A program made the position numbers and the translations under genes. A DNA stretch of 64,000 nucleotides from Carposina sasakii (lineage: Eukaryota > Arthropoda > Insecta > Lepidoptera > Carposinidae): the NCBI GenBank assembly GCA_014607495.2, contig CP053175.1, positions 1,984,001 through 2,048,000 of the forward strand, in the 5' to 3' direction. Every line of letters starts with the position of its first letter. The stretch's first letter is position 1. The notes under the pieces were generated by a model that was not told the origin of the DNA, did not search any database, and saw only the letters and a list, made by a program, of their open reading frames with translations. Positions 62,938 to 64,000 of the stretch are shown in pieces.

Positions 62938-63085
62938 GCAAAAGCAAAGCGATAGTGAAAATTGTACAAAAATCGCTGATTGCTTGTCAAATTCGTATTA
63001 CGTAAAACGAATTTCAAAGGAACTTTGGCATTTCAAGGCGAATATTGTACAATTTTCGCTATCGCATTGCTTCGGCTTTGCTATT
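62938..63085. repeat. Imperfect palindrome
   Basis: AGCAAAGCGATAGTGAAAATTG on the left mirrors CAATTTTCGCTATCGCATTG on the right, about 150 bp overall. Probably a small foldback element. Confidence 0.4.
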
Positions 63086-64000
63086 GCAAATTAGATAATC
63101 AGGGGGCCGCTTACTCCACCTAAATCGGATTAACGTTTTTTTCTATACATATGCACCTAAATAATTACTATAAGTTTAAAGCTTTATGAACTAAATGTTA
63201 AATTTAATTTTATACTAGCTTTACCACAATGCTGTATACAAATGAGCTTATAAGGAATGAATATTTATGACTTGACTATATGTAAAGCTAAGATCATCAG
63301 TTTAAGTTATAAAAAAGGTTGATTTATAAACACCATGTATTTCAATGCCATATATCCAAATAATGTGGTCATAATACAAACTGCGGTCACCAACCCGCCC
63401 GCCCAGCGTGGTGACTATGGACAAATACCCCCCATAGCAGTCTTGTGGCGTGCCCTGGGGGAGGCCTACGTCCAGCAGTGGACTGCAATAGGCTGATGAT
63501 GATGATATCCTAATAAACTAATCTTCGCTTGCTCTTAAATATATAACATTTACATAGACATACACACGTCTGTATTCCCGATATGGAGTAGAAATATAGA
63601 ATCATTAAGGAGAGCCCACAGCTACGTTTGGTATAGCGGGGCAGAGCCTGAGCGAAAAGAAGGGAATTTTTCGTAAACATTCCTGCGTCTTGTAATAACT
63701 CAGAAAAAAATATACCTAAGTGACTGACATCAATTTTACCAATTCATCGTCTTAAATGACTTGAAATTAATTTTCATTGCATTCATAACTGCCCGAAAAG
63801 CGGCTATAGGCTCACCCAGTACCTTTGGATTTGAATAGGTAGTAAAAAATACAACAGAATATCTGTACGTATTATAAGGTAAAACTATTTAAGTAACACT
63901 TTCGTCATTCTTCTGACTCATTGAAAAATACAGCCGTCCTTTCCTATCCTTTTAAGTCTAACACATGGCCTATTTAACGTTCATCCTTTACGGTGATGAT

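Larger units (their letters stand above)
58121..64000. other. Right-hand repeat mosaic without a supported gene
   Basis: SINEs (59415-59600, 60205-60300, 60349-60560, 62745-62920, 63375-63510), S6 (61190-61360), S4 (61489-61779), foldback elements (60764-61005, 62222-62474, 62938-63085) and AT-rich filler. The missing first exon of the Ig gene was searched for by eye and not found. Confidence 0.4.

Noticed and set aside
1..64000. Operons, CRISPR arrays, bacterial-type defence loci
   Set aside because: Introns, SINEs, LINE relics and tRNA-derived repeats show this is animal nuclear DNA; no regularly spaced repeat array exists.

Overview
The window looks like nuclear DNA of a moth or butterfly (Lepidoptera). 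It is AT-rich, genes are split into short exons with GT-AG borders, and every credible gene lies on the minus strand. The spacers are packed with short interspersed elements, tRNA-derived SINE-like copies, hairpin MITEs and LINE tails of kinds common in moth genomes. All exon models below were built by hand from splice signals, reading-frame continuity and splice phase. No database search was possible.

Layout, left to right. (1) 0.5-2.0 kb: the 5' part of a gene (copy A) whose two well-supported exons are paralogous to the start of the gene at 18-34 kb; it runs off the left edge. (2) 5.2-13.5 kb: a nearly complete SLC36-type (PAT/pathetic-like) amino-acid transporter in eleven exons, one of which seems to use a GC donor. 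(3) 15.7-17.0 kb: a three-exon gene for a small polar protein with a strongly basic cluster, function unknown. (4) 18.0-33.9 kb: a reconstructed 27-exon gene of about 1,035 codons (copy B). Its first three exons resemble the Hook-like N-terminal domain of NuMA/Mud. They are followed by an array of short Lys/Ser-rich exons that all begin and end in phase 1, then six tandem two-exon Cys-containing modules, and a C-terminal hydrophobic segment directly before the stop. (5) 34.3-38.1 kb: very AT-rich DNA with two MITEs and one orphan exon. (6) 38.1-47.4 kb: a GPI-anchored cell-surface protein with three Ig domains and an FNIII-like domain (Klingon/Wrapper architecture); its signal-peptide exon was not found. 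(7) 47.4-64 kb: no supported gene, but a dense mosaic of repeats including a LINE reverse-transcriptase remnant and nested insertions; it may be the first intron or upstream region of the Ig gene.

The most interesting object is the copy A/copy B family. Two copies with matching phases and an identical 209-nt third exon flank the transporter, and copy B carries a modular exon array and a two-exon repeat that I cannot assign to any known domain. Apart from their common strand, nothing suggests that the transporter, the small polar protein, the copy A/B family and the Ig protein work together.
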